Assembly: GCF_022557175.1 (NCBI RefSeq)
Contig: NZ_CP092915.1
Coordinates: forward strand, 3,782,001 to 3,846,000
Origin: Mycolicibacterium sp. YH-1
GTDB taxonomy: Bacteria; Actinomycetota; Actinomycetes; Mycobacteriales; Mycobacteriaceae
Reading direction: 5' to 3'
DNA length: 64,000 nucleotides
Shown: in pieces, positions 41,757-55,045 of the stretch
Layout of the letters: each line of letters opens with the position of its first letter
How positions within the stretch are numbered: the stretch's first letter is position 1
Position numbers and translations under genes: made by a program
The notes under the pieces: model-generated
What the model saw: only the letters and a program-made list of their open reading frames with translations
The model's database searches: none
Told to the model about the DNA's origin: nothing

Positions 41757-41786
41757 AGAGGGCGAACACGGTGCGGCGGGTCGCCC

Positions 41787-41803
41787 GTGGGCGGTCCGCC
41801 CAC
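41787..41803. terminator. Putative bidirectional terminator between secreted-protein gene and pyrF
   Basis: GTGGGCGG-T-CCGCCCAC is a perfect inverted repeat that would fold as a six- to seven-base stem with a small loop. It lies between two converging genes, and a second small hairpin (CGGG/CCCG) precedes it. No T-run follows. Confidence 0.6.
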
Positions 41804-41810
41804 CGTTGCG

Positions 41811-42622
41811 CTAGGGGCAGAGGTGAGCGACGGCGTCGCGCATCCGCTCCCCCGCGGCCCGGATCGCAGCGACGTCGGGGCCGGCCCGCAGCACGTCGCG
41901 CGACACCGCGGGCAAAAGGGTTCCCGGGGCGGCCCCGCCGAGGCCGGCCAGCCCCTCGGGCCGTCCCCCCTGCGCCCCGACGCCGGGCAGCAGAACCGGC
42001 CCGCCCAGGTTGGCCAGGTCGGGCACGTCGGACAGTGTTGCTCCGATCACGACACCCACCGATCCCGCACCCGCGCCCCGGTTCTCGGCCGCGACCTGGT
42101 CGACGATCGTCTGCGCCACCGTCCGCCCATCGGAGATCGCGCGCTGCACCTGCGCACCCTCCGGATTGGACGTGGCGGCCAGCACGAACACACCGCGGTC
42201 ATTGGCCACCGCGGTGTCCAGCAGCGGACGCAGCGACTCGAAGCCCAGATAGGGCGACGCCGTCACGGCGTCACTCGCCAGCGGCGATTCACCGGCCCAT
42301 GCTGCGGCGTAGGCCGCCATGGTCGTGCCGATGTCCCCACGCTTGGCGTCGGCGAGCACCAGAACCCCCGCGGCGCGAAGCGCGGTGATGGTGTCCTCCA
42401 ACACGGCATACCCCGCCGCGCCATACGTCTCGAAGAACGCGACCTGCGGTTTGACGACGGCGAACCCGGCAAAGGCCTCGACACAGATCTCGGCGAAGGT
42501 GCGCAGGCCGGTGGCGTCGGCGCTCAGCCCCCACGCCACCAGAAGTTCGGGGTGCGGATCGATGCCGAGGCACAGTGGCCCACGATCGGCGACCGCCGCG
42601 GCCAGTCGCGCCCCGAACCCGC

Positions 42623-42626
<4 letters not shown>
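41811..42626 (-). CDS. pyrF: Orotidine 5'-phosphate decarboxylase (type 2)
   Basis: PyrF converts OMP to UMP, the last de novo step to UMP. The 271-residue TIM barrel has [11 protein letters not shown], the catalytic block [12 protein letters not shown] and the phosphate-binding end [10 protein letters not shown] typical of the long type 2 enzymes. The GTG at 42626 overlaps the carB stop by four bases, so it is the last gene of the pyr operon. Confidence 0.95.
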
Positions 42627-45967
<3,341 letters not shown>

Positions 45968-47122
45968 CTACTTCTCTCCTGCCATGAGGTCGACGAACTG
46001 GTCGAACAGATAGTTCGCGTCGTGTGGTCCCGCAGCCGCCTCCGGGTGGTACTGCACCGAGAAGGCCCGGCCGTTGACGAGCTTGATGCCCTCGACGACA
46101 CCGTCATTGGCGCAGGTGTGGCTGACGACGGCACGGCCGAACGGCGTGTCGAACTCCTCGCCCGCCTCACCCTCCAGCGCGAAACCGTGGTTCTGTGCGG
46201 TGACGGCGACCCTGCCGGTGGTGTGGTCCATCACGGGAATGTTGATGCCGCGGTGGCCGAACACCATCTTGTAGGTGGACCGGCCAAGCGCCCGACCGAG
46301 GATCTGGTTGCCGAAGCAGATGCCGAACAACGGAATCCCCGCCTCCAGCACCTGCCGCGTGACGCTGACGACGTGGTCGGCGGTCGCCGGGTCACCGGGA
46401 CCGTTGGACAGGAACACCCCGTCGGGCTTGAGGTCGGCGATCTGGTCAAACGTTGCCGCCGACGGCAGCACGTGGCTGCGGATACCCCGGAGGGCGAAGT
46501 TGCGCGGTGTGTTGGTCTTGATGCCGAGGTCCAGCGCGGCGACGGTGAACCGCTGGGCGCCTTCGGGTTCCACCACATAGACGTCGTCGGTGCTGACTTC
46601 GCCTGCAAGGTCGGCGCCAAGCATCGACGCCTGGTCTCGCACCCGATCAAGCAGCTCGTCGGTCGGTGCCAGGGCGTCACCGGAGAACACACCGGCCTTC
46701 ATCGATCCGGCGGTGCGCAGGTGGCGTACCACCGCACGCGTGTCGATACCGGCGATGCCGACGATGCCCTGGCGGATCAGTTCGTCATCCAGCGTGCCGG
46801 TGGCACGCCAGTTGGACGCCCGCGGCGACGGGTCGCGCACGGCGTAGCCCGCCACCCAGATCTTGTCTCCGCGACTCTCACTGTCCTCACCGTTCCATCC
46901 GGTGTTGCCGATCTGCGGTGCCGTGGCGACCACGATCTGCCTGTGATAGCTCGGATCGGTCAGCGTCTCCTGATAGCCGGACATACCGGTGGAGAACACC
47001 GCCTCGCCCAGAGTCTGCCCAATCGCACCGAACGGGGTGCCGGTGAAAACTCTGCCGTCCTCGAGGACCAGTACGGCCACTCCACCTCTGCGCGATGCGC
47101 TTCGCTGCCCGCTGGCCGTCAC
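45968..47122 (-). CDS. carA: Carbamoyl-phosphate synthase small subunit
   Basis: CarA is the glutaminase that feeds ammonia to CarB. The 384-residue protein has the N-terminal CPSase domain ([27 protein letters not shown]) and a class I glutamine amidotransferase domain with the nucleophile in [10 protein letters not shown] and the His/Glu pair in [11 protein letters not shown]. The GTG at 47122 overlaps the upstream stop by four bases. Confidence 0.96.
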   Translation of the reverse strand: MTASGQRSASRRGGVAVLVLEDGRVFTGTPFGAIGQTLGEAVFSTGMSGYQETLTDPSYHRQIVVATAPQIGNTGWNGEDSESRGDKIWVAGYAVRDPSPRASNWRATGTLDDELIRQGIVGIAGIDTRAVVRHLRTAGSMKAGVFSGDALAPTDELLDRVRDQASMLGADLAGEVSTDDVYVVEPEGAQRFTVAALDLGIKTNTPRNFALRGIRSHVLPSAATFDQIADLKPDGVFLSNGPGDPATADHVVSVTRQVLEAGIPLFGICFGNQILGRALGRSTYKMVFGHRGINIPVMDHTTGRVAVTAQNHGFALEGEAGEEFDTPFGRAVVSHTCANDGVVEGIKLVNGRAFSVQYHPEAAAGPHDANYLFDQFVDLMAGEK

Positions 47123-47622
47123 GCTGTCTCCTCCTGAATCCAGTTGGCGAGTTCACGGCGGTCATCGCTGCGAAACCCAGTGTCAATCTCGGTGCCCGAC
47201 GGCAGCTTCCAGCGAATCGCCAGGATGCCGTCATAGGTGAGTGCCTTGCCTGCGATACCGCGCTCGGTGCGCAGCGCGGTGATCGACTCGTCGGGAATCC
47301 AGATGGGGCCGGCTCCGGTGCGCTGCACCATGATGCCCTCCGGGTAGCGGGTGAGCACGGCCTTGCTGCGGAAGCCGAGATCGCCCACCGCGATGCGGTC
47401 CTGCCAGCTCGGCGCAATGGTGCTGCCGACGTACAGACCCCGAGTCGCCGGGATGATCGCCGGGCCGACCGTGTCGGGAAGCGGCGGTAACGCACCGATC
47501 ATCTCGACCTGCCGTTGGGCGCGCCGCAGCCAGCCGCGCATCATCTGCCGGATGAAGAAGGCGATCAGCAGCACCAGCACCGCGGCCATGATCAGCGATA
47601 TGACGAGCGTCGGGGTGTTCAC
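47119..47622 (-). CDS. Membrane protein with PH-like domain in the pyr operon (Rv1382-like)
   Basis: This 167-residue protein has one N-terminal hydrophobic helix (residues 7-24), a short basic segment ([12 protein letters not shown]), and a soluble domain ([16 protein letters not shown], then [18 protein letters not shown]) with a beta-rich, PH-like pattern. It is coupled by four-base overlaps to both pyrC and carA, as Rv1382 is in M. tuberculosis. Strict conservation of this position suggests a link to pyrimidine synthesis or to membrane placement of its enzymes, but no function is known. Confidence 0.85.
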   Translation of the reverse strand: MNTPTLVISLIMAAVLVLLIAFFIRQMMRGWLRRAQRQVEMIGALPPLPDTVGPAIIPATRGLYVGSTIAPSWQDRIAVGDLGFRSKAVLTRYPEGIMVQRTGAGPIWIPDESITALRTERGIAGKALTYDGILAIRWKLPSGTEIDTGFRSDDRRELANWIQEETA

Positions 47623-48959
47623 TGTGCTGAACCCCCGGTCGCTGCCGGACTCTTCCCATCCCGCGCAGTGACCTTGCCGCGCAACACCGTCAGCGTGACC
47701 GTGGCGGGCAGCGTCATGGTCTCGTACGGCGTGTTGTCCGAACGGCTGGCCAGGTCGGCGCCGCTGACCGTCCAGGTGGCGTCGGGATCGACGACGGTCA
47801 GGTTGGCCGGCTCGCCCACCTCCAGCGGTCGGCCCTGATCAGGTAGCGCCACGATCGCGGCCGGGGCCTCGCTCATCACCCGGGCGACGTCGCGCCACGT
47901 CATCAGGCCTGGCGCCACCATCGTCTCGACGATCACTGACAGCGCCGTCTGCAGACCCAGCATGCCGGGCCGAGCCGAGGCGAACTCGCACATCTTCTCG
48001 TGTGCGGCGTGTGGCGCATGATCGGTTGCCACACAGTCGATCACGCCGTCAGCGAGGGCCTGCCGCAGCGCCACGGCGTCGCTCGACTCGCGCAGCGGGG
48101 GGTTGACCCGGTTGCGTCCGTCATAACTCCCCAGCAGTGTGTCGTCCAGCAGCAGATGGTGCGGCGTCACCTCGGCGGTGATCGAGATGCCCTGTTCCTT
48201 GGCCCATCTGATGAGTTCGACGGTGCCCGCCGTCGATGCGTGGCAGATGTGCACGCGGGCTCCGGCGTCGCGGGCCAGTAGCGCGTCGCGCGCCACGATC
48301 GACTCCTCGGCGGCCCGCGGCCAGCCCGCGAGACCCAGGCGGGCCGCGTTGGCACCCTCGTGGGCGATGGCGCCGACGGTCAGCCTCGGCTCCTCGGCGT
48401 GCTGGGCAATGAGCACCCCGAGGCCCGTGGCGTACTCCAGCGCACGTCGCATCAGCAGCGGGTCGTCCACGCAGATGCCGTCGTCGGAGAACATCCGGAC
48501 CCGGCCCACACCCGCGGCCATCAGGCCCATCTCGGTGAGCTGCTTGCCCGCCAATCCGACGGTGACGGCTCCGACCGGGTGCACGTCGACGAGGCCGACC
48601 TGCTGGCCGCGGTGCCACACGTGGTCGGTGACCACCGGACTGTCGGCGACGGGGTCGGTGTTGGCCATCGCGAAGACGGCGGTGTATCCACCGAGTGCCG
48701 CTGCGGCAGAACCGGTCTCGATATCCTCGGCGTACTCGCGGCCGGGTTCGCGCAGATGCGTGTGCAGGTCGACGAAGCCGGGCAGCAGCACCTGGCCGTG
48801 CGCGTCGACGACGACGCCGCCGTCGGGCACCGACAGGTCGGGGCCGATCTCCGCGATCTGACCGCCGTCGACGAGCACGTCGACCGCGTCACCCTCGCCG
48901 TACAAGCGGACGCCCTGAATCAGGAGCGGCACCGGCGACCCGGGATTGTCAGACGTCAT
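47619..48959 (-). CDS. pyrC: Dihydroorotase
   Basis: This zinc amidohydrolase converts carbamoyl aspartate to dihydroorotate. The 446-residue protein is of the long bacterial (class I) type: metal motif [10 protein letters not shown], carboxylated-lysine or equivalent region near [20 protein letters not shown] with metal His, and [10 protein letters not shown] with the catalytic Asp. It overlaps its neighbours by four bases at each end. Confidence 0.96.
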   Translation of the reverse strand: MTSDNPGSPVPLLIQGVRLYGEGDAVDVLVDGGQIAEIGPDLSVPDGGVVVDAHGQVLLPGFVDLHTHLREPGREYAEDIETGSAAAALGGYTAVFAMANTDPVADSPVVTDHVWHRGQQVGLVDVHPVGAVTVGLAGKQLTEMGLMAAGVGRVRMFSDDGICVDDPLLMRRALEYATGLGVLIAQHAEEPRLTVGAIAHEGANAARLGLAGWPRAAEESIVARDALLARDAGARVHICHASTAGTVELIRWAKEQGISITAEVTPHHLLLDDTLLGSYDGRNRVNPPLRESSDAVALRQALADGVIDCVATDHAPHAAHEKMCEFASARPGMLGLQTALSVIVETMVAPGLMTWRDVARVMSEAPAAIVALPDQGRPLEVGEPANLTVVDPDATWTVSGADLASRSDNTPYETMTLPATVTLTVLRGKVTARDGKSPAATGGSAQ

Positions 48960-49915
48960 GCACTCACCTCTACCGCTTCACTGCCCGCGCCCACCAACAG
49001 ATGGAACAGGACCGCCATCCTGACGTGGACACCATTGGACACCTGTTGGAGCACCGCGGACTGCGAGGAGTCGGCGACCGACGATGCGATCTCCATACCG
49101 CGCAGCATCGGGCCGGGGTGCAGGACCACTGCCCCCTCGGACAGCGTGGCAAGCCGTTTGTCCGAGAGCCCGTAGAAGACCGAGTACTCCCGTGCCGACG
49201 GGAAGAAGCCGCCGTTCATACGCTCGGCCTGTACCCGCAGCATCAGCACGACGTCGGCGGCAGGCAGTTCGGCATCGAGATCGTGCGACACCGTCACGGG
49301 CCAGGACGACACCCCGACCGGAAGCAGGGTGGGCGGTGCGACCAGCACCACCTCGGCGCCCAGCGTCGCGAGCAGCAGCACATTGGACCGCGCCACCCGA
49401 CTGTGCAGCACGTCGCCGACGATGACGACCCGCTTGCCCTCGATCGATCCCAGCCGCTGGCGGATGGTCAGTGCGTCGAGCAGCGCCTGCGTCGGGTGCT
49501 CGTGGGTGCCGTCGCCTGCGTTGATCACCGCAGGTCCCCCGCCGTCCGGCTCGGCCGTCCACTCAGCCAACTGCTGGGCCGCACCGGATGCGGGATGGCG
49601 GATGATCAGGGCGTCCGCGCCCGCCGCACGCAGCGTGAGTGCCGTGTCGCGCAACGACTCTCCCTTGGCGACAGAGCTGCCCGAGGAACTGACGTTGATC
49701 ACGTCGGCGCTCATCCACTTGCCCGCGACCTCGAATGACACCCGCGTGCGAGTCGAGTTCTCGTAGAACATCGTGATGATGGTGCGGCCGCGCAGCGTCG
49801 GCAGCTTCTTGACCTCGCGGCCCAGCAGCGCCTCGCGGAACCGGTCGGCGTCGTCGAGGATCGCGGTGGCCTCGTCGCGTGTCAGGTCGCCCGCAGCGAG
49901 CAGGTGTCTGGTCAT
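48956..49915 (-). CDS. pyrB: Aspartate carbamoyltransferase catalytic subunit
   Basis: PyrB condenses carbamoyl phosphate and aspartate. The 319-residue protein has the carbamoyl-phosphate loop [11 protein letters not shown], the HPTQALLD motif and the aspartate-binding PGPMLRG. The ATG at 49915 is chosen because it overlaps the pyrR stop (ATGA) and gives the family length. No pyrI regulatory subunit gene is present, as usual in mycobacteria. Confidence 0.96.
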   Translation of the reverse strand: MTRHLLAAGDLTRDEATAILDDADRFREALLGREVKKLPTLRGRTIITMFYENSTRTRVSFEVAGKWMSADVINVSSSGSSVAKGESLRDTALTLRAAGADALIIRHPASGAAQQLAEWTAEPDGGGPAVINAGDGTHEHPTQALLDALTIRQRLGSIEGKRVVIVGDVLHSRVARSNVLLLATLGAEVVLVAPPTLLPVGVSSWPVTVSHDLDAELPAADVVLMLRVQAERMNGGFFPSAREYSVFYGLSDKRLATLSEGAVVLHPGPMLRGMEIASSVADSSQSAVLQQVSNGVHVRMAVLFHLLVGAGSEAVEVSA

Positions 49916-50493
49916 CTCGTCGGACCTCCGGTACTCGCGATCCACACCCCGTCTTGGTCGTCCAGCTCAGCCAGCCGCACCATGATGTTGTCGGTGCGGG
50001 AGGTGGGGACGTTCTTGCCGACGTAGTCGGCGCGGATCGGCAGCTCGCGGTGCCCGCGGTCCACGAACACCGCAAGTTGCACGGCGCGTGGCCGGCCAAC
50101 GTCGCGCAGCGCGTCCAGTGCGGCTCGCACGGTGCGCCCGGAGTAGAGCACGTCGTCGACGAGTACGACGATCGAGCCGTCGATGCCACCGTCGGGGATC
50201 GTCGTCACGGCCAGCGCTCTTGGCGGCTTGGACATCAGGTCGTCACGGTAGAGGGTCACGTCCAGTGCCCCGGCGGAGACCTCGACACCGGAGAACTCGG
50301 TGATGTTGCGCGCCAACCGTGTCGCCAGCGTCACGCCTCTTGTCGGAATGCCCAGCAGGACCACCCGAGGCGCGTCGGCGCCGTCGAGGGCGGTCTTCTC
50401 GATGATCTGGTGTGCGATGCGGGAGACGGTCCGGCTCACATCCGACGCGGACAACAATTCCCGGTCGGGACTGGGGGTGACTGAGCCAGACAT
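49912..50493 (-). CDS. pyrR: Pyrimidine operon regulator / uracil phosphoribosyltransferase PyrR
   Basis: This 193-residue RNA-binding regulator has the phosphoribosyltransferase fold, with the PRPP loop [17 protein letters not shown]. It binds a conserved RNA loop in the pyr leader when UMP is abundant, and lowers expression of the operon. Here a matching loop lies just upstream of its own ribosome site. The ATG at 50493 has AAGGAGGT about 11 bases before it. It is the first gene of pyrR-pyrB-pyrC-(PH)-carA-carB-pyrF. Confidence 0.95.
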   Translation of the reverse strand: MSGSVTPSPDRELLSASDVSRTVSRIAHQIIEKTALDGADAPRVVLLGIPTRGVTLATRLARNITEFSGVEVSAGALDVTLYRDDLMSKPPRALAVTTIPDGGIDGSIVVLVDDVLYSGRTVRAALDALRDVGRPRAVQLAVFVDRGHRELPIRADYVGKNVPTSRTDNIMVRLAELDDQDGVWIASTGGPTR

Positions 50494-50514
50494 GGTTGAC
50501 CCGGACCTCCTTCT

Positions 50515-50530
50515 CCGCCTCACCGGACGG
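50515..50530 (-). promoter_or_regulatory. PyrR-binding RNA loop in the pyr operon leader
   Basis: On the minus strand the leader reads CCGTCCGGTGAGGCGG: a five-base stem (CCGTC/GGCGG, one G-U pair) with the loop CGGTGA. This fits the PyrR recognition pattern UCCRGNGAGG. The pyrR ribosome site begins a few bases downstream, so bound PyrR would hinder ribosome access, the translational repression reported for M. smegmatis. No terminator hairpin accompanies it. Confidence 0.75.
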
Positions 50531-50628
50531 ATCGTTAAAGGATGCCAAACTGCGGCAGACTCTATCACCAGCGCGGGCGCACCCCGGCCGAGGCCACCGC
50601 CGCGGGAACGCTGGCTACGCTGAGCCGA

Positions 50629-51837
50629 ATGAAGCTCGACGGGAACCAGGCATCCATCCAAGAGGTGATCGACGCAGGGCTGCTCGCCGGCGCGGTCACG
50701 ATGGTGTGGCAGGGCGGCAGCGTGCTGCAGGTCAACGAACTCGGCCACCGCGACGTCTCCGCGAAACTGCCGATGCAGCGCGACACGATCTTCCGCATCG
50801 CCTCGATGAGCAAGCCCGTCACGGTGGCCGCCGCGATGTCGCTGCTCGAGGAGGGCCGGTTCACGCTGTCGGACCCCGTCACCGAGTGGCTACCCGAACT
50901 CGCGGGCATGCGGGTGATGGCAGACCCTGCCGGACCGCTGGAACGGACCGTGCCCGCGCAGCGGCCCATCACGTTCGACGATCTGATGACCCACCGCAGC
51001 GGGCTGGCATACGCGTTCTCGGTGGGAGCGCCATTGAGCCGGGCGTACGGGAAACTGATGTTCCGCCAGGACCAGGACCGCTGGCTCACCGAGCTCGCAG
51101 CGCTGCCGCTGGCCCACCAGCCCGGCGAGCGCATGACCTACAGCCACGCCACCGACGTCCTCGGCATCGCGCTGTCCCGTATCGAGGGCAAGCCCCTCGG
51201 TGACGTCCTGGCCACCCGGATCTTCGAGCCCCTCGGTATGTCCGACACCGGTTTCGCAGTCAGCCACGAGGGCCGTCGACGGGCCGCCACGATGTACAAG
51301 ATAGAAGCCGATGGCACGCTCCGCGACGATGTCATGGGCCCGGCTCCGGTGACACCGCCGACGTTCTGCGCCGGTGGCGCGGGACTGTGGTCCACCGCCG
51401 ACGACTACCTGGCCTTCGCACGGATGCTGCTCGCCGGCGGAACACTCGACGGGGTCCGGGTCCTTTCGGAGAGGTCCGTCGACCTGATGCGCACCGACCG
51501 GCTCACCACCGAGCAGAAGCGCCACCCCTTCCTGGGGATGCCGTTCTGGCGCGGGCGCGGCTTCGGGCTGAACCTGTCGGTGGTCACGGATCCGGCGCAG
51601 TCCCGCCAGTTGTTCGGTCCCGGTGGGCTCGGCACATTCGGTTGGCCCGGCGCGTACGGCACCTGGTGGCAGGCCGACCCCTCGGTCGACCGCGTGATGA
51701 TCTACCTCGTCCAGAACATGCCCGACCTCAGCCCGGACTCCGCGGCCGCGGCCGTCGCGGGCAACACGTCGCTGCTGAAGCTGCAGTCCGCGCAGCCCAA
51801 GTGGGTCAAGCGGACCTACCAGGCGCTCGAGTCCTAG
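50629..51837 (+). CDS. Serine hydrolase of the beta-lactamase/EstB family (Rv1367c-like)
   Basis: This 402-residue protein has the class C-type catalytic motif Ser-x-x-Lys in IASMSKPV (near residue 60), a Tyr-Ser-His variant of the Tyr-x-Asn motif in [11 protein letters not shown], and a C-terminal [10 protein letters not shown] in place of the KTG box. Relatives are esterases, D-aminopeptidases or beta-lactamase-like proteins. There is no signal peptide, so the substrate is probably cytoplasmic. It is divergent from the pyr operon, with 135 bases between the starts. Confidence 0.85.
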   Translation: MKLDGNQASIQEVIDAGLLAGAVTMVWQGGSVLQVNELGHRDVSAKLPMQRDTIFRIASMSKPVTVAAAMSLLEEGRFTLSDPVTEWLPELAGMRVMADPAGPLERTVPAQRPITFDDLMTHRSGLAYAFSVGAPLSRAYGKLMFRQDQDRWLTELAALPLAHQPGERMTYSHATDVLGIALSRIEGKPLGDVLATRIFEPLGMSDTGFAVSHEGRRRAATMYKIEADGTLRDDVMGPAPVTPPTFCAGGAGLWSTADDYLAFARMLLAGGTLDGVRVLSERSVDLMRTDRLTTEQKRHPFLGMPFWRGRGFGLNLSVVTDPAQSRQLFGPGGLGTFGWPGAYGTWWQADPSVDRVMIYLVQNMPDLSPDSAAAAVAGNTSLLKLQSAQPKWVKRTYQALES

Positions 51838-51846
51838 CGACGTGCC

Positions 51847-52200
51847 ATGAGACGGCCGACGGTGTTGGTCAGTGGCACGGGCATCGCCAGGCCGGCCCTG
51901 GCGTTCCGGCTGCACCGCAGCGGGTCCCGCGTCACCGTCGTCGAAATGATGCCGGGCATCCGACCCGGGCGGACAGACGGTCGACCTTCGCGGGGCGGGG
52001 CGCGAGGTCGTCGAACGCATGGGTCTGCTGGAAGCGATGGTCGGCCGCTCCCTGGATCAGCGCGGCATCGCGCGGGTCAGGGCCGATGGCAGTCGTCGCG
52101 CGCACATGCCGGTCGAGGCGTTCGATGGCCCGCACTCGACGGTGCGGCGACTCGTTTTCGGCCCCTACGTCGACAAGTGCCAGGACCTAGCCGTGGGGAT
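51847..52200 (+). pseudogene. Decayed FAD-dependent monooxygenase
   Basis: The start reads TVLVSGTGIARPALAFRLHR and then VTVVEMMPGIRPG, a clear FAD-binding N-terminus. At about 51967 the frame changes: the next frame continues GGQTVDLRGAGREVVERMGL and then SLDQRGIARV, exactly the expected continuation. After MPVEAFDG there is a jump to HSTVRRLVFGP, which in intact relatives lies about 90 residues further on, so an internal piece is deleted. Nothing recognisable follows. One frameshift, one deletion and a lost C-terminus make this a remnant. It sits at the edge of the Calvin-cycle region. Confidence 0.75.
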
Positions 52201-52336
52201 CGACGGTTACGCACCTGTGTCGAAGTCAAACACCGTGATCACCGCTGCGGTGATGAAGTGGATTGCAACGCTGGCCGTTTCGGTCGGTGGCCGATCGCAA
52301 GTGGTTCACTACCGCCGATTCGATCGCCCTGCCGGA

Positions 52337-53383
52337 CTACAGTCGAGGCTGAGCGGCGGCAGCGAGGCCGCCAAGGTCGACGGCTTCCAAAGCGGCTCGG
52401 GCGCTGTCGTCACCGGCGATGACCACCGGGGTCCGCCCACTTGGAGTTACCTGCCATACTGCGTGCGCGGCGGCACGCACAATCGATAGTCCGTCACACT
52501 CGACCGGGATGCCGGTTGATGTCACTGTCGCCGTGCCACCGACGACATTGACGCGCCAGTGAGGTTGCTGGCAAACACGCGTCCTAGCAGCGGGGTATGT
52601 GAGACCACGTATGTCCGGTGCGACATAGGTGGGTCGGTGTTCGGCTGGCGCGGCGAGCAAGTCGCGTACCGTGCCAACGCCGCTGCATACCAACAAGCTT
52701 GGCAATCCGGCAGCATGTGCGCTGGCAATGTCGGTGTCAAGCCGGTCACCTACGACAAGCGGTGAATCGAACGGACCCCGAGCAATCGCGTCGCGTAGGA
52801 TCGCCGGCTGCGGCTTCCCTGCCACTTCAGGTTCCAATCCGGTCGCTGCGTGTAGCGCCGCCACCAAGGACCCGTTTCCCGGCAACAATCCGCGCTCAGT
52901 CGGCAGCGTGTGATCAACATTGGTAGCCACCCACAAAGCTCCGCGGCGAATCGTGAGGGCGGCTTCGGCGAGATCAGTCCACCCAGTGCGCGGTGAGTGG
53001 CCCTGCACGACAGCGGCAGCACCCTCGGCCGCGGACCGCACCGCCCGCAAGCCGACGCTGTCCACCTCCGCAGCCAGGGCATCAGTACCGACAATCAGCA
53101 CGGGCGTACCCACACTCAACCTCGATGCCAGCAGCCTTGCCGCGATCTGCGCGCTGGTCACAACATCATCATCGCCGAGCGAGAAACCCATTTGGCGCAT
53201 GCGCTCCGCGACTTGGCCCGGGCTCCGCGCAGCGTTATTCGTGACGAACAATGTTCGGACGCCAATTTCGGCCAATGTGGCCACGGCACCCTCGACAGGT
53301 TCTGCACCTCGGTAAACGGTTCCGTCGAGGTCCAGCAGTATGCAATCATGTTCGGCAGCGAGGCATCCCACTGCACTTATCAT
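52337..53383 (-). CDS. HAD-IIA phosphatase, possible phosphoglycolate phosphatase
   Basis: This 348-residue protein has HAD motif I in LLDLDGTVYRG, motif II in FVTNNAARSP, motif III in AGKPQPAIL and motif IV in VVGDRLDTDI. The cap between motifs II and III is that of subclass IIA (NagD, p-nitrophenyl phosphatase, phosphoglycolate phosphatase). In a Calvin-cycle operon the likely task is removal of 2-phosphoglycolate made by RuBisCO oxygenation, the CbbZ role, but classical CbbZ belongs to another HAD subclass, so this is inference. The ATG at 53383 overlaps the cbbY stop by four bases. A C-terminal extension of about 80 residues is unexplained. Confidence 0.75.
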   Translation of the reverse strand: MISAVGCLAAEHDCILLDLDGTVYRGAEPVEGAVATLAEIGVRTLFVTNNAARSPGQVAERMRQMGFSLGDDDVVTSAQIAARLLASRLSVGTPVLIVGTDALAAEVDSVGLRAVRSAAEGAAAVVQGHSPRTGWTDLAEAALTIRRGALWVATNVDHTLPTERGLLPGNGSLVAALHAATGLEPEVAGKPQPAILRDAIARGPFDSPLVVGDRLDTDIASAHAAGLPSLLVCSGVGTVRDLLAAPAEHRPTYVAPDIRGLTYPAARTRVCQQPHWRVNVVGGTATVTSTGIPVECDGLSIVRAAAHAVWQVTPSGRTPVVIAGDDSARAALEAVDLGGLAAAAQPRL

Positions 53384-54096
53384 CTCGCCCACCAGGTCTG
53401 ATGAATGCGCCGACACATCACGGCGGTGATCGGCTCGCATCCATCAAAGGCGCTGCGCACCAGGGCCGCGTCTGTGAAGTCCTGGCCCTCCGTGTATTCA
53501 TTGGTAATCACCGCTGTCGCTATCCCAGCCGACGCAGCAGCACGTAACCCGACCGACGAGTCCTCCACCGCCAGCGCTTGTTCCGGCGCCAGGCCAAGTT
53601 GATTGAGGGTCTTGAGATAGACTTCGGGATCGGGCTTGAGGCGATCGACGTCGTCACCGGTCACCATCGTCTCAACGACCCCGTCTCCAAGCACCTGGCG
53701 CACCAGGGGTTCCACCCACGCGCGGCGACCGGTAGTAGCCACTGCGATTCTGAGACCCGCGTCGACAAGGCCGGTCGTGAAGCTCCGTAATCCCGAGCGC
53801 GGCTTCACCTCGCCGGCAAGGATACGTTCACGGAACAACGCGGTCTTCGTATCATGGATCTCTGTGGCCAGTCGCTCGACATCTGAGTAACCCCGTTGGC
53901 GCAGATCGGTCGCTATCCGGCGGCGCCCCCCGGTGATCTTCAGCAGAGGACCGTACTCGGCGACATTCCAAACGATCTCGATCCCGTGCAACGCAAACGC
54001 GTCATTGAACGCCGGGCGGTGACCATCGCGCTCCGTGTCGGCCAGGGTTCCGTCGACATCGAAGATCACGGCGGAAAGAGACGTGCTGACACTCAC
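53380..54096 (-). CDS. cbbY: CbbY-type HAD phosphatase (xylulose-1,5-bisphosphate phosphatase)
   Basis: This 238-residue HAD hydrolase has motif I DVDGTLADTERDGHRPAFND, motif II Thr in VATTGRRAW, motif III in RLKPDPEVY and motif IV in VEDSSVGL. The extended motif I, with HRPAFN, and the following EYGPLLKITGGRRRI are the CbbY pattern. CbbY destroys xylulose 1,5-bisphosphate, a tight RuBisCO inhibitor formed by misfire. The GTG at 54096 shares one base with the prk stop (TAGTG). It is thus tightly coupled to prk and the following HAD gene. Confidence 0.85.
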   Translation of the reverse strand: MSVSTSLSAVIFDVDGTLADTERDGHRPAFNDAFALHGIEIVWNVAEYGPLLKITGGRRRIATDLRQRGYSDVERLATEIHDTKTALFRERILAGEVKPRSGLRSFTTGLVDAGLRIAVATTGRRAWVEPLVRQVLGDGVVETMVTGDDVDRLKPDPEVYLKTLNQLGLAPEQALAVEDSSVGLRAAASAGIATAVITNEYTEGQDFTDAALVRSAFDGCEPITAVMCRRIHQTWWAR

Positions 54097-55037
54097 TATC
54101 GTGATCCCTGGAGCAGGTGATACAGCAGAAGCATCTGAGTGATCGCCAGCGGTGTGCTCCTTCTCCCGGCGCCTGTGATTCCAAGCCATTGGGGCACTTC
54201 GGCGCCAGGTTCTCCCAGGGCGTTCCAGATCAGATTCTCCGCAGCCTCATTCTCCTCCTCCGAGGTGTAGCCGTGCACGTGCATGCTCTCGACAGGTCTG
54301 CCGTCCGTGTCGCGAGTGAGGCGAAGGTGGGCGGTGCGGGTGAGGCTCGGCCGGAGAATCTGGGCGAGGTCCGGTTGGACGATGGTGGGGCGAAGCAATA
54401 CCTCGGCAGACAACGGGGTGTCGGCGGGATCATCGCGCCCGGATATCCTCGAGAAGCTCACCACGATGTCGGCATGTACTCGTTGCGGCCGGATCACCGA
54501 AGCGGATGCGGCCTCAGCGGCCGCGAGTGCCTCCCGTACCTGTTCGGCGGTGTATCCGCGGTCCCCGGTGTCGCGCCGCATCTTCCAAGCGCGCCGGATG
54601 CCCTCTGCCGGATCCAGGTAGACGGTGACATCGAAACACGCGCGCGCCAGCTTGCTGTGCAGCGGCAGAACTCCGTGCACGATGACAAAGTCTTTGGGCT
54701 CCAACAACTCCGGCCGTGTTCGCAGGCCAATGGCGTGGTCGTACACGGGCTTGAGGACTGGTTGACCGGTTGCCAACAGCTGGAGGTGCTGTTCGAGGAT
54801 GCCGAGATAGTTGCTATCGGGATGCACCGGCGTCAACGACATGCCGACACGTTCAGTGCGATCGAAGCGCTGGTAGTCATCGGCGGAGAGCGAAAGGCAT
54901 CGATCAGTCCCGAGTGCTTCCACCAAGCCCGCCGCTAACGTAGCCTTTCCCGCCGCGCTGTCCCCTGCAATCGCAAGCATCACAGGACGATGGCGGTAAT
55001 CGGCGGCGCGACTCATTCGAAACCGTCTATCGGGCAC
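54096..55037 (-). CDS. cbbP: Phosphoribulokinase
   Basis: This 313-residue kinase phosphorylates ribulose 5-phosphate to ribulose 1,5-bisphosphate, the RuBisCO substrate. Blocks seen are AGDSAAGKATL (P-loop), LSADDYQRFDRTERVG, LTPVHPDSNYLGILEQHL, VYDHAIG and VHGVLPLHS, with the WKMRRDTGDRGYT region. The residue after the P-loop lysine is Ala, where Ser or Thr normally ligates Mg2+; the codon is GCT, so this is not an ambiguous read. It may reduce activity, or the next Thr may substitute. The GTG at 55037 has an AGGTGA ribosome site; ATG 55016 is possible. It lies eight bases after tkt. Confidence 0.85.
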   Translation of the reverse strand: MPDRRFRMSRAADYRHRPVMLAIAGDSAAGKATLAAGLVEALGTDRCLSLSADDYQRFDRTERVGMSLTPVHPDSNYLGILEQHLQLLATGQPVLKPVYDHAIGLRTRPELLEPKDFVIVHGVLPLHSKLARACFDVTVYLDPAEGIRRAWKMRRDTGDRGYTAEQVREALAAAEAASASVIRPQRVHADIVVSFSRISGRDDPADTPLSAEVLLRPTIVQPDLAQILRPSLTRTAHLRLTRDTDGRPVESMHVHGYTSEEENEAAENLIWNALGEPGAEVPQWLGITGAGRRSTPLAITQMLLLYHLLQGSR

Positions 55038-55045
55038 CCAATCAC

